Origin: an uncultured Lachnospiraceae bacterium
GTDB taxonomy: Bacteria > Bacillota > Clostridia > Lachnospirales > Lachnospiraceae
DNA length: 22,745 nt
Assembly: GCA_910588125.1 (NCBI GenBank)
Contig: CAJUPI010000053.1
Location: 1 to 22,745 of the forward strand
Reading direction: 5' to 3'
Shown here: positions 22,518 to 22,745 of the stretch, piece after piece
How the letters are laid out: each line of letters begins with the position of its first letter
How positions within the stretch are numbered: the stretch's first letter is position 1
The notes under the pieces: generated by a model
Seen by the model: only the letters and a program-made list of their open reading frames with translations
The model's database searches: none
Told to the model about the DNA's origin: nothing
Position numbers and translations under genes: made by a program

Positions 22518-22550
22518 TTGTTCTATAGGACACACTTTCCTATAGAACAA
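22518..22550. repeat. Perfect 13-bp inverted repeat
   Basis: TTGTTCTATAGGA (22518-22530) and its exact reverse complement (22538-22550) flank a 7-nt loop. No U-run follows the stem in either direction, so it is not a standard terminator. It lies between the two terminator-like hairpins after the tRNA genes and may be an RNA-processing hairpin or part of a small mobile repeat. Confidence 0.7.
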
Positions 22551-22573
22551 GAAACCCTCCCGCTTTGGGGAGG
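22548..22573 (-). terminator. Probable first terminator after tRNA-Ala
   Basis: On the minus strand CCTCCC (22573-22568) pairs with GGGAGG (22561-22556) around a 6-nt loop, followed by GTTTCTTG. The stem is strong but the U-run is broken, so termination may be partial. Confidence 0.55.
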
Positions 22574-22592
22574 ATCTTCTTTTTTGACAATA

Positions 22593-22665
22593 TGGAGACA
22601 ACGGGATTCGAACCCGCGGTCTCTACGTTGCGAACGTAGCGCTTTCCCAGCTAAGCTATGTCCCC
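22593..22665 (-). tRNA. tRNA-Ala (anticodon CGC)
   Basis: A complete 73-nt cloverleaf. The acceptor stem GGGGACA/TGTCTCC contains the G3-U70 wobble pair that identifies alanine tRNAs. The D-arm is GCTT/AAGC. The anticodon stem CTACG/CGTAG carries loop TTCGCAA (anticodon CGC, reading GCG). The T-arm has GGTTCGAATCC. The discriminator is A, and CCA is not encoded. It follows a tRNA-Val gene by 36 bp on the same strand. Confidence 0.95.
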
Positions 22666-22701
22666 TGATCACTTCTCTGTCACTCTTTATGGCAGAGAAA
22701 A

Positions 22702-22745
22702 TGGAGACAACAGGGCTCGAACCTGCGACCCCATGCGTGTGATGC
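22702..22745 (-). tRNA. tRNA-Val (anticodon CAC), 3' part; 5' part beyond the window
   Basis: The visible 44 nt give the last two bases of the anticodon 5' stem, loop ATCACAC (anticodon CAC, reading GTG), the 3' stem GCATG, variable loop GGGTC, T-arm with GGTTCGAGCC, acceptor strand TGTCTCC and discriminator A. The 5' half is cut by the window edge, so the assignment rests on the anticodon loop alone. Confidence 0.8.

Noticed and set aside
22518..22742. Plus-strand open frame of 74 codons with RDSNPRS and TGLEPATPCV stretches
   Set aside because: It runs antisense through tRNA-Ala and the tRNA-Val part; these peptide patterns are typical false genes from tRNA complements.

Overview
The window looks like a chromosomal stretch from a Clostridia species, most likely Lachnospiraceae. 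This rests on mid-range GC, AGGAGG-type ribosome binding sites, a YtrA-type GntR/ABC operon with a DUF6449-like permease, an Lsa-type ABC-F gene, a tandem-Nudix protein and tRNA genes without an encoded CCA. The assignment is inference from gene families; no marker gene is present. Apart from three plus-strand genes (Fic, an unrecognised 402-aa protein, YihY/BrkB), everything reads on the minus strand.

Layout. Positions 1-1440: a Fic (AMPylator-type) gene with its own promoter and a putative operator, sitting between two inverted copies of a 129-bp repeat. A third, diverged copy pairs with the second to make a palindrome of about 310 bp. Positions 1480-2688: an unrecognised soluble protein. 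Positions 7380-2695 (minus): a MacA/MacB-like efflux operon (membrane-fusion protein, ATPase, two tandemly duplicated permeases) behind a promoter region with a G9 tract. Positions 11089-7536 (minus): a YtrA-type repressor, ABC ATPase and large permease, with an AGTGTA-N13-TACACT operator touching the -10 box. Positions 13201-11422: a histidine kinase/response regulator pair with almost no extracytoplasmic sensor. Positions 16833-13313: a heterodimeric ABC exporter with one degenerate ATP site. Positions 17059-17904 (plus): a YihY/BrkB membrane protein whose 3' end overlaps a convergent PIN-like/Nudix-Nudix operon (19429-17856). Positions 21139-19619: an Lsa-type ABC-F ribosome-protection gene with an attenuator leader in which a three-codon ORF forms one arm of the terminator. 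Positions 22343-21480: an MBL-fold hydrolase. Positions 22745-22593: tRNA-Val(CAC), cut by the window edge, and tRNA-Ala(CGC).

How it fits together. Positions 2.7-16.8 kb hold three ABC systems and a two-component system, all minus strand, with an antibiotic-protection ABC-F further along. This suggests a region for handling membrane-active or antimicrobial compounds. The two-component system lies between two ABC operons and may control one of them, but no binding site shows this.

Most notable points: (1) the ABC-F leader, where a start-Arg-Lys-stop ORF lies inside the 5' arm of a long terminator hairpin; (2) the 129-bp repeat family, seen four times, ungapped where aligned and with a shared reading frame around a P-W-N-K-E-R-E-A-A-G core; (3) the exact YtrA-type operator; (4) the tandem palindromes on the Fic promoter; (5) the poly-G tract in the efflux-operon promoter region.
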